The position numbers were made by a program, and so were the translations under genes. Of a stretch of DNA of 64,000 bases, positions 16,689-26,620 are shown piece after piece. How positions within the stretch are numbered: position 1 is the stretch's first letter; each line of letters starts with the position of its first letter. The stretch is from Polynucleobacter sp. MWH-Braz-FAM2G (GTDB lineage Bacteria > Pseudomonadota > Gammaproteobacteria > Burkholderiales > Burkholderiaceae): the NCBI RefSeq assembly GCF_018687635.1, contig NZ_CP061300.1, forward strand, positions 1,054,001 to 1,118,000, written 5' to 3'. The notes under the pieces are model-generated. The model was given only the letters and a program-made list of their open reading frames with translations. It was not told where the DNA came from and did no database searches.

Positions 16689-17689
16689 TCCAGTTTTTTC
16701 AGCAGCGCATTACGCCTAATACGCCCAAATTTAAATCCTTGCGACTTATTTTGATTGCTCTGCTAATTTCAATAGCAGGGCATTTCATATTGTTTTTTGG
16801 CTTACCACTGCTTTCGTTTAGTCAAAATCAAGCTATTCCAGAAGATCTCATTATTAAGACTGAATTAAAGACAGAGCCACCTAAGAAAATTCAGATTTCT
16901 AAAGCAAATAAAAGAAAGATTGTTAAAGAAAAGCAAATCGCTGGAGAAAGCTTAAGTCCGATTGCTCAAGATGTTGGGCAGCAGGGCGGTACGACAAATC
17001 AAACAGGCGTGGCATTTAAGTTACCTGAATCTGGAATCCTTTATTACGATTCATATGTTGATGGCCAAAAGTATCAGACTGGGGAAATTGATTGGATTAA
17101 TGATGGCAGTAGTTATCGCCTCTATGTAAATATTCCATACGCCTTTATTGGACCTTTTGTCTTTGAATCTAGGGGGTCGGTTGATGCCTATGGAATGGCG
17201 CCGAGTATTTATTGGTCTCAAAGAGGGTCAAAGCCACCTCGTTACTCCAGATTTGACCGAAATGAAAAAGGGGAAGGTCAGATGTTCTTTTCTGAGAAGC
17301 CTGACTACACGCCAAACATCCTTCCAGGTACGCAGGATCGCTTTAGCCTCATCTTTCAACTCGCATCATTACTCAATGGCGATAGCAAAATTGATGAGGC
17401 TGGAAGTATTCGGGGCATTCCAGTAGTTGACTACAACACACTGGAAATCTGGCAATTCAAGAGTTATGGTGAAGCATATTCTGAGGATATACCGAGTCTA
17501 GGTAAGTCCATAAACCGTCATTACGCCTTAATGCAACGAGAAAATGACCCCTACAAGCGTCAGGTTGACATATGGCTTGCTAAAGATCTTGAGTGGCTAC
17601 CAGGACGTATACGTTCGCAGGAGTCAAACGGAAGGGTTTTAGAGCTTGTTTTCAAACAAAAAAACCCCATTCCATCCAATGGAGGCTAG
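16685..17689 (+). CDS. DUF3108 envelope protein, probable CTG start
   Basis: Contains an N-terminal membrane anchor (LILIALLISIAGHFILFFG), a Lys-rich linker and a periplasmic beta-rich domain of DUF3108 type (GILYYDSYVDGQKYQTGEIDW). The first standard start is TTG at 16739, but no ribosome site precedes it and the frame is open upstream. GGAGGGG at 16673-16679 lies five bases before CTG at 16685, which overlaps the HNH stop (CTGA) and adds a basic cytoplasmic tip before the anchor. I therefore favour a CTG start (334 residues). Function unknown. Confidence 0.7.
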   Translation: MIQFFQQRITPNTPKFKSLRLILIALLISIAGHFILFFGLPLLSFSQNQAIPEDLIIKTELKTEPPKKIQISKANKRKIVKEKQIAGESLSPIAQDVGQQGGTTNQTGVAFKLPESGILYYDSYVDGQKYQTGEIDWINDGSSYRLYVNIPYAFIGPFVFESRGSVDAYGMAPSIYWSQRGSKPPRYSRFDRNEKGEGQMFFSEKPDYTPNILPGTQDRFSLIFQLASLLNGDSKIDEAGSIRGIPVVDYNTLEIWQFKSYGEAYSEDIPSLGKSINRHYALMQRENDPYKRQVDIWLAKDLEWLPGRIRSQESNGRVLELVFKQKNPIPSNGG

Positions 17690-18210
17690 TTTTGGCTCGA
17701 TTTTTGGTTTTGACTGCTACGCCCCAATAACGCACCCATCATTGAATAAAGGGCTGCTCCTGACATTGAAACGGCAAAAATCCCTGAAAATGAAATGATA
17801 ATTGGCAGGATTCTCCATTGCTCGGATAGTTTGTAATCTCCAAAACCTACAGTTGTATACATTTCACCGGCAAAGTAAAAGGTTTGAGGGTTTGTTGGAA
17901 AGACTTTAAGGGCCATACAAATATAGGTCCAGGCGATGATCTCTAGGAAGTGACTCCCAATAATGAGCAAGATTGCAATGAAGTACGAAAGAAAATTTGC
18001 ACCGTAGACACGCCTGTTTTGAAGCTTTCTATCAATCCAATGAAAGGCGCCAGCGATGATCAATACCGCAACACCATGGAGTGTAAGCATTAAACAAGCT
18101 AGGACCAATACAAGCCATATTTGCCCGCTACCCATATCTGAATTGACCTGAGAAATGAGGGTATTGAAGCTTGGTAGGTCAGTGATATGTAAGTGGTCTA
18201 AGAACGTCAT
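17686..18210 (-). CDS. Two-transmembrane potassium channel-like protein
   Basis: 174 residues with the ion-channel pore signature TVGFGDY after a membrane segment (Ion_trans_2 layout), plus additional N-terminal hydrophobic segments (about 30-55 and 75-100). Lacks an RCK/TrkA-N regulatory domain. Predicted K+ selective channel in the inner membrane. Convergent with the DUF3108 gene, overlapping by 4 bp. Confidence 0.85.
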   Translation of the reverse strand: MTFLDHLHITDLPSFNTLISQVNSDMGSGQIWLVLVLACLMLTLHGVAVLIIAGAFHWIDRKLQNRRVYGANFLSYFIAILLIIGSHFLEIIAWTYICMALKVFPTNPQTFYFAGEMYTTVGFGDYKLSEQWRILPIIISFSGIFAVSMSGAALYSMMGALLGRSSQNQKSSQN

Positions 18211-18284
18211 AGATTTAATTTAAAAGACAATTATTACAGAAATATCTTATTTGACATAATAATGATTATACGCAAATAAGCTTA

Positions 18285-19019
18285 TCAGGACTTAGGCTGG
18301 CCAAGACCCTTGGGACCGACATAGTCTTGTTTATAAAGCTTTCGCCAGCGTGAACTTAAGCCCTCTGCGATCCAAGGTTTCTCATAAATAACAGCAATAT
18401 CGATCGCAGTAAATCCATTTGCATTGCGAAGCTGAAGATCTGCGCCTTTATCGAGTAACAACTTTATTAGTTCTTCATTGCCAGATTGAACTGCCATCAT
18501 CAATGGTGTTGTATTTCCAGGACTTTGAGAATCAACAATTGCACCATTAGCCAGCAGATATTTGGCAACCTCAAGCTGACCCTTGGTGCATGCGTAATGC
18601 AATGGTGTCCAGCCAATATGATCAATTTTTGCCTTTCTTTGCTCTACAAGTCTCTTTACAACAGGTAAATTACCTTCAATTGAGGCGATCATCAGAGGCG
18701 TTTCACCATATTTATTCGATAAATCAACATCGGTGGCTTTATTGGCAATCAGAAAGGCAATTACATCTGTAGATTGATCCTTAATAGCTAAATTGAGCAT
18801 TGGATTGCCTTTTGGATCAACTGTATTTGGGCTAACACCCTTGGAAACCAATTCCTTTACTGTGGATATATCGTTAAATTTAGCTGCCTTAGTAAAGTCA
18901 GTAATCTGATCTTCTGTTTGAGCAAAGCAGGCATTCCTCAGCAAAACTAAGCCAATAAAAAGAAAGATAGAATAATTAAATTTGATTCTCAAGAGTGATT
19001 TATATCTATTTGAAAACAT
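18285..19019 (-). CDS. Exported ankyrin-repeat protein
   Basis: A signal peptide (hydrophobic core about residues 17-32, ending CFAQ) precedes about five ankyrin repeats: KGNPMLNLAIKDQSTD, YGETPLMIASIEGNLP, GWTPLHYACTKGQLEV, NTTPLMMAVQSGNEE, NGFTAIDIAVIYEKP. Predicted periplasmic protein-protein interaction module. The start overlaps the end of tatD by 31 bp, so it is probably co-transcribed with the tatD-holB-tmk-mltG run. Confidence 0.88.
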   Translation of the reverse strand: MFSNRYKSLLRIKFNYSIFLFIGLVLLRNACFAQTEDQITDFTKAAKFNDISTVKELVSKGVSPNTVDPKGNPMLNLAIKDQSTDVIAFLIANKATDVDLSNKYGETPLMIASIEGNLPVVKRLVEQRKAKIDHIGWTPLHYACTKGQLEVAKYLLANGAIVDSQSPGNTTPLMMAVQSGNEELIKLLLDKGADLQLRNANGFTAIDIAVIYEKPWIAEGLSSRWRKLYKQDYVGPKGLGQPKS

Positions 19020-19783
19020 TGATAAAAATTATTTGAAGTATGCATGGCGAGCGCCTCTATGGAGACATTCTTTAAATCTGCAACAAATTCACCGACTTTA
19101 GATACCCAAGCAGGTTCATTCGTCTTACCGCGGAAAGGAATTGGAGCCAGATAAGGCGAATCCGTTTCTATCAACATCCTGTCTAGAGGCACTTTTTTGC
19201 ATGTATCTTGGAGATCCTTGGCGCTTTTGAACGTCACGATTCCGGAGAAAGAGATGTAAAAACCCATATCCATTGCTGCTTTTGCGACCTCATAAGACTC
19301 GGTAAAGCAGTGCATTACCCCGCCAATCGTATGAGCACCCTCCTCTTTGAGGATTTTGATGGTATCTTCAGAAGCAGAGCGAGTATGGATGATTAAAGGC
19401 TTTTTTGAGGCGATTGCCGCTCTAATATGCGTCCTAAAACGTTCGCGCTGCCACTCCATGGATTCATAGCTGCGATCTCCCATTCGATAGTAATCAAGAC
19501 CTGTTTCACCGATTGCTACGATTTTGGGATGCTGGCGGGCTGTTTCCACTAAGAAGTCAAATGAAGGCTCTGGAGTTTCTTCATAGTCTGGGTGCACACC
19601 GACCGATGCATAGAGATTGGCATGGTCTTGGGCCAGCTTTAAAACATTGGGAAAGTCTGGTAAATCCACTGAAACACACAAGGCATGACTTACTTTGGCT
19701 TGCTGCATATTTTCCAAAACCTCGGGAAGACGGGATTGGAATTCTGGAAAGTCGAGATGGCAATGGGAGTCTATGAACATCAC
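18989..19783 (-). CDS. tatD: TatD-family metal-dependent deoxyribonuclease
   Basis: A TIM-barrel hydrolase of about 264 residues. Metal ligands are visible: FIDSHCHLD, GETGLDYYR, IIHTRSA, MHCFT and ETDSPYLAP. TatD proteins are 3'-5' DNases or peptidase-like enzymes of quality control. Location downstream of holB and tmk is a widely conserved order (mltG-tmk-holB-tatD). The open frame begins GTG-ATG; the ATG at 19780 is equally possible. Confidence 0.94.
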   Translation of the reverse strand: MMFIDSHCHLDFPEFQSRLPEVLENMQQAKVSHALCVSVDLPDFPNVLKLAQDHANLYASVGVHPDYEETPEPSFDFLVETARQHPKIVAIGETGLDYYRMGDRSYESMEWQRERFRTHIRAAIASKKPLIIHTRSASEDTIKILKEEGAHTIGGVMHCFTESYEVAKAAMDMGFYISFSGIVTFKSAKDLQDTCKKVPLDRMLIETDSPYLAPIPFRGKTNEPAWVSKVGEFVADLKNVSIEALAMHTSNNFYQCFQIDINHS

Positions 19784-19811
19784 CCACTATTTTAGTCTGC
19801 CTTGAGTCTTC

Positions 19812-20957
19812 TTAATCCTTAAAGATCAGCTGATATTGAGAAAGGAGGGCTTCAAGTTGAATCCTGTTGGCCAATGGATGATTTTCATGGCGACGGGCTT
19901 TGGATAGGGATTGCCAAAATTGGAGCAATTTTTGCTCTCTAGCCATATTGGCAAGACCTTGTATCGTTGAAAGGTGCTTAGGGAAATAACGAGGCCCGCC
20001 ACCCTGCTTTACGGATTGCATGTCCGAAATCCAGCGTTGCATGCTTGCTAATAAAAACCCATAACGTGCCTTATGAATTTTTTCAGCTGTTTCAAGCCAA
20101 TTGACCCTCTCCCCCTGAGCCATAGACTGCAATAAAAGACGTGAAGCCAATATAGAGATGGTTAATTCATCTTTATCATCTTTATTATGTCGCGCGATTA
20201 ATAAATCAAGTACTGAAAAAGGTGCCCCACCCTGTTCGTCATAAATAGCTTCAGCATCGGTTGCGCTAATAGTCATCCCATTCATTTTGGCCAATTGCTC
20301 TCTTAACCAAGCCAATCCTTGATCGCGATTTGGTCGAGGAGCAGTTAAAAGTCTGCAGCGCGATCTGATTGTGGGTAAAACACGATCGACTCGATCCGCT
20401 ATCAAAATGAAAATAGTATTCGCTGGCGGTTCTTCTAGAGACTTTAATAGTGTGTTGGCAGAGTCTGGACGCAGCATTTCAAGTGGATATATGAGGATCA
20501 CGCGATTGCCACCCCTATGAGATCCAATCGAAAGACTTTCTATTGCTTGCCTTGTTTCTTCAATTGAAATATTTTTCTTTTCTTTTTTCTCACCAGATTC
20601 GCTATCGCCATCATCTAGAGCAGACTTACCTCTTTTTGGGGAATCATCACCCTGATAATCGGCATGAGGCAAAAGCTTTCGATGCGTTTCTGGAACAAGA
20701 GCAATAAAGTCGGGATGGTTTCCGGAACTAAACCAGTGACAGGCTTCACATTGATTGCAGGGTCTTAGGTCGGCATTGGAATTCTCACAGAGGAGTGCTT
20801 TAGCCAATTCAACTGAGAAAGCAAATTTGCCAATACCCGATTGACCGTGCAACAAAATAGCATTGGGGAAGTTATGAAAATCCAAACTTTTCCATAATGG
20901 TTCAAGCCAGGGGGCTATTCGAGCTCCTTGATGTACATCGAGCATAGCTTGAGTCAC
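19812..20957 (-). CDS. holB: DNA polymerase III delta' subunit
   Basis: Clamp-loader subunit. The N-terminal AAA+ region has a P-loop-like GQSGIGKFAFS, the zinc cluster CNQCEAC, and sensor region RVDRVLPTIRSRCR. A low-complexity acidic/lysine insertion (about residues 110-135) separates the zinc site from the core, longer than usual. The GTG at 20957 directly follows the tmk stop codon; an ATG at 20945 is an alternative start. Translationally coupled to tmk. Confidence 0.94.
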   Translation of the reverse strand: MTQAMLDVHQGARIAPWLEPLWKSLDFHNFPNAILLHGQSGIGKFAFSVELAKALLCENSNADLRPCNQCEACHWFSSGNHPDFIALVPETHRKLLPHADYQGDDSPKRGKSALDDGDSESGEKKEKKNISIEETRQAIESLSIGSHRGGNRVILIYPLEMLRPDSANTLLKSLEEPPANTIFILIADRVDRVLPTIRSRCRLLTAPRPNRDQGLAWLREQLAKMNGMTISATDAEAIYDEQGGAPFSVLDLLIARHNKDDKDELTISILASRLLLQSMAQGERVNWLETAEKIHKARYGFLLASMQRWISDMQSVKQGGGPRYFPKHLSTIQGLANMAREQKLLQFWQSLSKARRHENHPLANRIQLEALLSQYQLIFKD

Positions 20958-21602
20958 TTAAATATTGATCTCAATGGATTTCAAACCGTTCCAAATGGCT
21001 TCGGGGGTTTGCGTGGCATCGACTAAATGGAAACGACTAGGATCTTCTTTGGCTCGACGCAAGTACTCTTGACGAACTCTTTCAAAAAAATCTAAATCCA
21101 ACTTTTCAAATTTATCTGGTGCCCGAACTTTGGAGCGTCGAGTTTCTGCAACTTCACCTGGCAAATCAAACAAGATTGTGAGATTGGGTTGCAATATAGA
21201 GCCATCCGCGCGTCCTTGAACCCAACGCTCTAAAGCATCTAATTTATGCAAACTTAACCCTCTACCCCCACCTTGATAGGCAAAACTAGCGTCTGTAAAA
21301 CGGTCAGATATAACGATGTTGCCAGCCTCAAGTGCAGGGTTTATTACTTGCGCAACGTGCTCTTTGCGAGCAGCAAACATTAACAATGCCTCGGTCTCTA
21401 GGTTCATTGGCTCATCTAAAAGTAGTTTGCGTAATTGCTCTCCTAATGTTGTCCCGCCAGGCTCACGAGTCATTACGACTTCTCGATTTGGGAAGCGCTC
21501 TTGCATGAGCGACCGAAATGCATCTATGTGTGTGCTTTTACCAGCCCCATCGATTCCTTCGAAGCTAATGAAATATCCCGAATGTGCTGAGCTCATATAC
21601 AA
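20958..21602 (-). CDS. tmk: Thymidylate kinase
   Basis: Phosphorylates dTMP to dTDP for DNA synthesis. 214 residues with P-loop [11 protein letters not shown], the TREPGGT motif, [16 protein letters not shown] and a LID-like arginine-rich segment. The end abuts holB, and mltG lies 6 bp upstream. Confidence 0.97.
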   Translation of the reverse strand: MYMSSAHSGYFISFEGIDGAGKSTHIDAFRSLMQERFPNREVVMTREPGGTTLGEQLRKLLLDEPMNLETEALLMFAARKEHVAQVINPALEAGNIVISDRFTDASFAYQGGGRGLSLHKLDALERWVQGRADGSILQPNLTILFDLPGEVAETRRSKVRAPDKFEKLDLDFFERVRQEYLRRAKEDPSRFHLVDATQTPEAIWNGLKSIEINI

Positions 21603-21608
21603 ATAAAA

Positions 21609-22682
21609 TTAATTGGAGGACTTACTAGGGTTAATCTTACGTTGATATCGATCTACGGCAGATTCATGCTCTTTTAAGGTCTCAGAAAAGTGACTATTCC
21701 CATCCCCTTTTGCTACAAAAAATATAGCATTACTCTTGGCAGGGTGCGCTGCAGCCAAGATTGACTCCTTGCTAGGCATTGCTATTGGGGTGGGAGGTAA
21801 ACCTTTATGCATATACGTATTGTAGGCAGTGTCTTTGCGCAGATCTGCTTTCCTTAAATTTCCATCAAATTTGGGGCCTATTCCATAGATAACAGTAGGA
21901 TCAGTTTGTAGTGGCATTCCCTTATTGAGGCGATTGATAAAGACCGCTGAAATCATGTCTCGATCACTAAGTCTGCCCGTTTCCTTTTCAATAATGGACG
22001 CCAAAATTAAGAGCTCATAAGGTGTTTTTATAGGCAAACCCGACTGTCTTTGTTCCCAGCTTTGTTCTATCTGTTTTTGCATTCCAAGGGAAGCTCTTCG
22101 ATAGATATCTAAATCTAGTTCATCTGGATCGAATACATAGGTTTCAGGAAGAAAAATTCCTTCATCGCTGGGATAGTTTAATTTCAGGAGACTTAACAGC
22201 TCCTTGTTACTCATGCCTCTTGTCTGATGAGTAAGATCTGGATGCGAGTCTATAAGCGCCCTAAGTTGCCAAATTGTCATCCCTGGAATAATGGAGATGC
22301 TTTCTTTAATTCGATCGCCACGCGCGATTTGTAATAGAACTTTGCCAAGGCTGGCCCCATTTGAAAATAAATAAGTTCCTGGTTTTAGTTTTGAAGCGAC
22401 AAAAAGACTTCGAGCTCCAATTTGTAGCGTCAACGAATTAACAAATAAACCCTGTTGGCGCAGTTGCTCAGCTATGCTTGAAAGGCTTGAGTGTGGTGCA
22501 ATCTTCGCTTTATAAGCAGACCCACCTTCAATATTGGATCGATTGGGTACCGCTGGCAATAAAAAAATACCGCCATATATAAACCCAAATATTGAAATGA
22601 AAGAGATAAGCCAGTACTTGAATCTCCCACTTTTAGGTAGTTTCTTAACAAAAAGTGTTCTTCCCTGATTTTTTTTGCTCAT
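21609..22682 (-). CDS. mltG: Endolytic murein transglycosylase MltG
   Basis: A 357-residue inner membrane protein: one N-terminal membrane segment (about residues 25-45), a LysM-like region, and the YceG catalytic domain with the family Glu in LASIIEKETG, the LQTDPTVIYG segment and the closing LPPTPIAMPS. It cuts nascent glycan strands, setting their length. Divergent from ygfZ with about 20 bp between start codons. Confidence 0.95.
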   Translation of the reverse strand: MSKKNQGRTLFVKKLPKSGRFKYWLISFISIFGFIYGGIFLLPAVPNRSNIEGGSAYKAKIAPHSSLSSIAEQLRQQGLFVNSLTLQIGARSLFVASKLKPGTYLFSNGASLGKVLLQIARGDRIKESISIIPGMTIWQLRALIDSHPDLTHQTRGMSNKELLSLLKLNYPSDEGIFLPETYVFDPDELDLDIYRRASLGMQKQIEQSWEQRQSGLPIKTPYELLILASIIEKETGRLSDRDMISAVFINRLNKGMPLQTDPTVIYGIGPKFDGNLRKADLRKDTAYNTYMHKGLPPTPIAMPSKESILAAAHPAKSNAIFFVAKGDGNSHFSETLKEHESAVDRYQRKINPSKSSN

Positions 22683-22702
22683 CAGGCTATGATAAAAGGG
22701 TC

Positions 22703-23710
22703 ATGACTAAAGCCCATCAAATATTGCAAAACAGCATGAATAACCCTACTCCACTACCCTGCCATTTGGATCAATGGGGTGTTATTGCGGTAGAAGGTTC
22801 AGATGCTGCAAGTTTTTTACAAAGTCAATTAACCAATTCTGTATTGGGACTTAACGTTACCTTAATTGGCAAGCAGGCCTTTGGTTTCTCTGCCACTCGT
22901 CTGATCGGTTATTGCAACCCTAAAGGAAGATTGCTAGCAAGCGCGTGGTTAGGTCTATTTTCATCAGGCAGTGATGGTAATGACCGTTTTATTTTATTTC
23001 TTTCAAAAGATATCGCCGCAAGTACTGCTAAACGCTTATCTATGTATGTCTTGCGCTCAAAAGTTAAGGTCACAGATCTTTCTAATGAATGGGTTGTTCA
23101 GGGCTTATATGGATCAGATGCGCAAATCGCTGGTATTGAAGTAAATGCCAATGACATCGCTTTGCGTTTGCCTGATGTTTTGGTGAGTGAGCAATCTGTT
23201 GCACGCCTTCTAATTGCAGGACCGAAAGAAAGTCTAGACAAAGAGCAAGATTCAGGCGAGCGCCTGATCGTGTTGAATGCATTAGAAGTGTTGAGTGCGA
23301 TTCCACGTATTGTTTTAGCAACTCAAGAGCAGTTTGTGCCTCAAATGATTAATTTTGAATCCGTTGCAGGCATTGATTTTAAAAAGGGTTGCTATCCAGG
23401 ACAGGAAATCGTTGCGCGCAGTCAGTATCGTGGCGCAATTAAGAGAAGGCTACAGCTAGCCCATGTAGATGGCATTTCTCAGAATGACAGCCCATGCGTA
23501 CCAGGGGTTGAACTATTTCATGACAAAGATCCAAGCCAGCCGGCTGGAATGGTTGTTTTGGCAGCACAATCTCCCGAAGACCAAACTCGCATAGACATGC
23601 AAATTGAATGTAAGTTAGAGGCTCTAGAGAATGGAGAAATTCATCTTGGTAGCGCAACGGGTCCTGTGTTAAAAATAGACGTATTGCCCTACCCTTTATT
23701 AGAGATTTAA
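22703..23710 (+). CDS. ygfZ: Folate-binding YgfZ/GcvT-like protein
   Basis: Related to the T-protein of glycine cleavage; YgfZ assists Fe-S cluster enzyme maintenance with tetrahydrofolate. The signature KGCYPGQEIVARSQYRG is present near residues 230-250. The open frame reaches 22655, inside mltG; ATG at 22703 (preceded by AAAGGG) or 22736 (MNNPTPLP) is the likely start. Length about 335 fits betaproteobacterial homologues. Confidence 0.9.
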   Translation: MTKAHQILQNSMNNPTPLPCHLDQWGVIAVEGSDAASFLQSQLTNSVLGLNVTLIGKQAFGFSATRLIGYCNPKGRLLASAWLGLFSSGSDGNDRFILFLSKDIAASTAKRLSMYVLRSKVKVTDLSNEWVVQGLYGSDAQIAGIEVNANDIALRLPDVLVSEQSVARLLIAGPKESLDKEQDSGERLIVLNALEVLSAIPRIVLATQEQFVPQMINFESVAGIDFKKGCYPGQEIVARSQYRGAIKRRLQLAHVDGISQNDSPCVPGVELFHDKDPSQPAGMVVLAAQSPEDQTRIDMQIECKLEALENGEIHLGSATGPVLKIDVLPYPLLEI

Positions 23711-23719
23711 TACTTTCTT

Positions 23720-24577
23720 ATGTGCCTCATCTTATTCGCATGGAATTCGCACCCTGACTACTCTTTAGTGGTAGCGGCGAATCGTGACGAGTTTTATGAG
23801 CGTGATACAGAGGGTGTTACTTGGTGGACGGAGCATCCTAATATTTTGGCCGGAAGAGATCGAGCTGATGTATTAGGAAGTCCAGGTACTTGGCTTGGGT
23901 TTACTAAAACAGGTAAGTTTGCCGCCTTAACAAATGTTCGTGCGCCTAGTGAAAAAAATCCGGATGCAAGAACTCGGGGTGAGCTATCTTTGATGTACTT
24001 GACCAGCAAAGATAGTCCTGCTGAATTTATACAAAGTAATGCAAAACGCTTTCAACAGTACAACGGTTTTAATTTGCTTATGGCAAATCTGAGTGATCCT
24101 GCAAATGCTGAAATGCATTGGGTAAGCAATCGTATGTTGATGGGGCAAAATCTTCGCCCACGCAAGGTATTTCCACCACAAGCTCTTGAGCCTGGGGTTT
24201 ATGGCCTATCTAATGCCATGCTCGATACTCCATGGCCAAAGGTAAATCATCGAGTCGCAGCCTTTGCACAGGCATTGGCTATGGATCATGGGCAACTAAA
24301 TAATTCAGATCAGTACTTAAAACTTCTCTCTGATACACATCATGCAAGTGATCATGAATTACCCAATACTGGTGTTAGCAAAGATTGGGAGAAAGCGCTC
24401 TCCCCAGCTTTTGTTAAAACACCCAATTATGGAACACGCTCAAGCACCGTTCTCAGAGTACGAAAAGACGGTCAATTTGAATTAGTTGAGCGTCGCTTTG
24501 ATGCCTCTGGAACGGTTGGTCATGATGTTATTACTGGCGCACTAAGCTCCGCATCAGACTCTAATTTGTCGGTCTAG
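23720..24577 (+). CDS. NRDE-family protein (TANGO2-like)
   Basis: 285 residues beginning MCLILFAW, with the diagnostic AANRDEFYERDT and later GSPGTWLGFT and TNVRAP. The second-position Cys fits the Ntn-hydrolase-like fold proposed for the family. Cytoplasmic; biochemical role unsettled. Starts 9 bp after ygfZ, so probably in the same transcript. Confidence 0.9.
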   Translation: MCLILFAWNSHPDYSLVVAANRDEFYERDTEGVTWWTEHPNILAGRDRADVLGSPGTWLGFTKTGKFAALTNVRAPSEKNPDARTRGELSLMYLTSKDSPAEFIQSNAKRFQQYNGFNLLMANLSDPANAEMHWVSNRMLMGQNLRPRKVFPPQALEPGVYGLSNAMLDTPWPKVNHRVAAFAQALAMDHGQLNNSDQYLKLLSDTHHASDHELPNTGVSKDWEKALSPAFVKTPNYGTRSSTVLRVRKDGQFELVERRFDASGTVGHDVITGALSSASDSNLSV

Positions 24578-24582
24578 AAACC

Positions 24583-25062
24583 CTATAGTCGACCATCGTC
24601 GTTTATAACCCGCTCGCCATCCGCATTGCGAGTGGCTAAACGCTTTATATATTTGAATGTGCCTGTGGCCATACAGCAAATCTCACCTTGATCGTTGTAT
24701 AGCTTTGCCTCACAAAATGCCATCGTGGCTGTTCTACGCACCGTGTCAGCCTTCACCCTAAGCACCCCAGTTGCAGCTTGCATGAAATTATTTTTCATCT
24801 CAATAGTCACTACACTACGATCACCAGGATCGCCAGAGCGTGCTGCCACGGCCATGGCTACATCCATCAGCGTTAAAAGAACGCCACCATGGGCCACCTC
24901 CCATGTATTGTTGTGCTCTGGTTTTAGGGCAAGCAAAATCTCACCCCTTCCCATTTCTGCACTTAGACAACGAACCCCAAGAAGCTTTAAAAAGGGAACA
25001 TTGAGCTCCTCACCAAGATTGGCTAGTTGAGTCTGAGGATTGATTTGCACTTGTTTATTCAT
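24583..25062 (-). CDS. PaaI-type hotdog-fold thioesterase
   Basis: 159 residues. The hotdog-fold core reads NTWEVAHGGVLLTLMDVAMAV, with the usual HGG and Asp catalytic region, then VVTIEMKNNFMQAATG. Predicted acyl-CoA thioesterase acting on aromatic or medium acyl-CoA; substrate cannot be read from sequence. Convergent with the NRDE gene and divergent from selO. Confidence 0.88.
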   Translation of the reverse strand: MNKQVQINPQTQLANLGEELNVPFLKLLGVRCLSAEMGRGEILLALKPEHNNTWEVAHGGVLLTLMDVAMAVAARSGDPGDRSVVTIEMKNNFMQAATGVLRVKADTVRRTATMAFCEAKLYNDQGEICCMATGTFKYIKRLATRNADGERVINDDGRL

Positions 25063-25117
25063 GGGGTAATTTTAGAGGGATGTACGAAATTTTGGAAATA
25101 CTCCTAGAATAGACTTC

Positions 25118-26581
25118 ATGGCTTTTACTTTAAGTGGCGATGATGTTTGCCAAACCACCCTGCCGACCCCGATTCCTGATCCGTATTGGGTTGCATTTTC
25201 ACCATCAGCAGCCAAATTAGCCAATATTCCCCTTGATGTTAATTCTTTGCCTGTTGACCAATCTTGGCTACAGGTTTTAGGGGGTAATGAGTTAAGCACC
25301 ACCAATCATCAATTCTCAAATCCAATTGCCACCGTCTATAGCGGCCATCAGTTTGGGGTTTGGGCCGGACAACTCGGTGATGGTCGCGCCATTTTGCTGG
25401 GCGAGATTGACGGGCAAGAATTACAGTTAAAAGGTGCTGGCAAAACTCGATTTTCACGCATGGGTGATGGTCGCGCTGTTCTCAGATCGTCTATTAGAGA
25501 GTTTCTCTGTAGTGAGGCGATGCATTCATTGGGAATTCCAACTACAAGAGCATTGTCGGTTGTTGGTTCTGATTTACCAGTTCGGAGGGAGGCAGTAGAG
25601 ACTGCCGCAGTATGCGCTCGACTAGCTCCAAGTTTTATCCGAATCGGACATTTTGAGCATTTTGCTTCCTTACAAAATATTGAACGCTTGAAAGAGCTTG
25701 CTGATTCACTGATAGAGCAGCATTATCCCAACTGTCTTCAAGCTAAAAATCCATACCTTGTTTTGTTTAAGGCAATTTCTGAGCGCAATGCAAAATTAGT
25801 TGCGCAATGGCAATCGATTGGATTCTGTCATGGAGTGCTCAATAGCGACAATATCAGCGCACTTGGCTTAACAATTGACTATGGCCCTTTTGGCTTTCTA
25901 GATCGATTTCAAATTGATCATATCTGCAATCATAGTGATCAAGGAGGTAGGTATGCCTACCATCGACAACCACAGATCATGCATTGGAATATGGCATGTC
26001 TTGCTAGCGCGATGATTCCATTAGTTGAGATCCATTCTGGGGATGATTCGCAGAACCTTTTACGCGCTGCTCTTGAAGACTTTCCAGTAATTTATGCTCA
26101 AGCTTGGCAAGACCTATTTAGAAAAAAGCTGGGGCTCTTTACTTCTCAAGAGGGTGATATCGCCCTGCTCGAAAGGCTGCTGCAGTCTATGCACGATTCA
26201 AAGGTTGATTTCACGAACTTCTTTCGAGGTCTTGGAAGTTTGCGCGCAACTACCTCTCTGTCACAGATCTCCCTCAGAGATGATTTTATAAATCGAGAGG
26301 AAATTGATAAGTGGTTTAACGATTACATTGAGCGCTTAAAAAATGAATCGAGCGATGATCGTCAACGCCAAGAAATGATGAATCAGATCAACCCAAAATA
26401 CATCCTACGAAATCATTTGGCACAAGTTGCGATTGAAAAGGCCCAGAAAAAAGACTTTACTGAGATAAGCAAGCTTCTCAATATATTAAGCAGGCCTTAT
26501 GAAGAACAGAGTGAAAATGAATCCTATGCATTAACCCCACCCATTAATTTTCCCTCCGTAGAAGTTAGCTGCTCTTCATAA
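25118..26581 (+). CDS. selO: SelO/YdiU pseudokinase-fold AMP transferase
   Basis: 487 residues. Motifs: GHQFGVWAGQLGDGRAILLG, LQLKGAGKTRFSRMGDGRAV, RSSIREFLCSEAMHSLGIPT, and the nucleotide-site region HGVLNSDNISALGLTIDYGP. SelO proteins attach AMP to redox-related proteins. No C-terminal selenocysteine context is evident; the C-terminus ends VSCSS. Next gene is msrB, consistent with a redox-homeostasis theme. Confidence 0.94.
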   Translation: MAFTLSGDDVCQTTLPTPIPDPYWVAFSPSAAKLANIPLDVNSLPVDQSWLQVLGGNELSTTNHQFSNPIATVYSGHQFGVWAGQLGDGRAILLGEIDGQELQLKGAGKTRFSRMGDGRAVLRSSIREFLCSEAMHSLGIPTTRALSVVGSDLPVRREAVETAAVCARLAPSFIRIGHFEHFASLQNIERLKELADSLIEQHYPNCLQAKNPYLVLFKAISERNAKLVAQWQSIGFCHGVLNSDNISALGLTIDYGPFGFLDRFQIDHICNHSDQGGRYAYHRQPQIMHWNMACLASAMIPLVEIHSGDDSQNLLRAALEDFPVIYAQAWQDLFRKKLGLFTSQEGDIALLERLLQSMHDSKVDFTNFFRGLGSLRATTSLSQISLRDDFINREEIDKWFNDYIERLKNESSDDRQRQEMMNQINPKYILRNHLAQVAIEKAQKKDFTEISKLLNILSRPYEEQSENESYALTPPINFPSVEVSCSS

Positions 26582-26620
26582 CTTTCCAATACAAACAAGC
26601 AATATGTACTCAGAGACCCT

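Noticed and set aside
22655-22702. Longer N-terminus for ygfZ
   Set aside because: Would overlap the divergent mltG start; family members begin near the later ATG codons.
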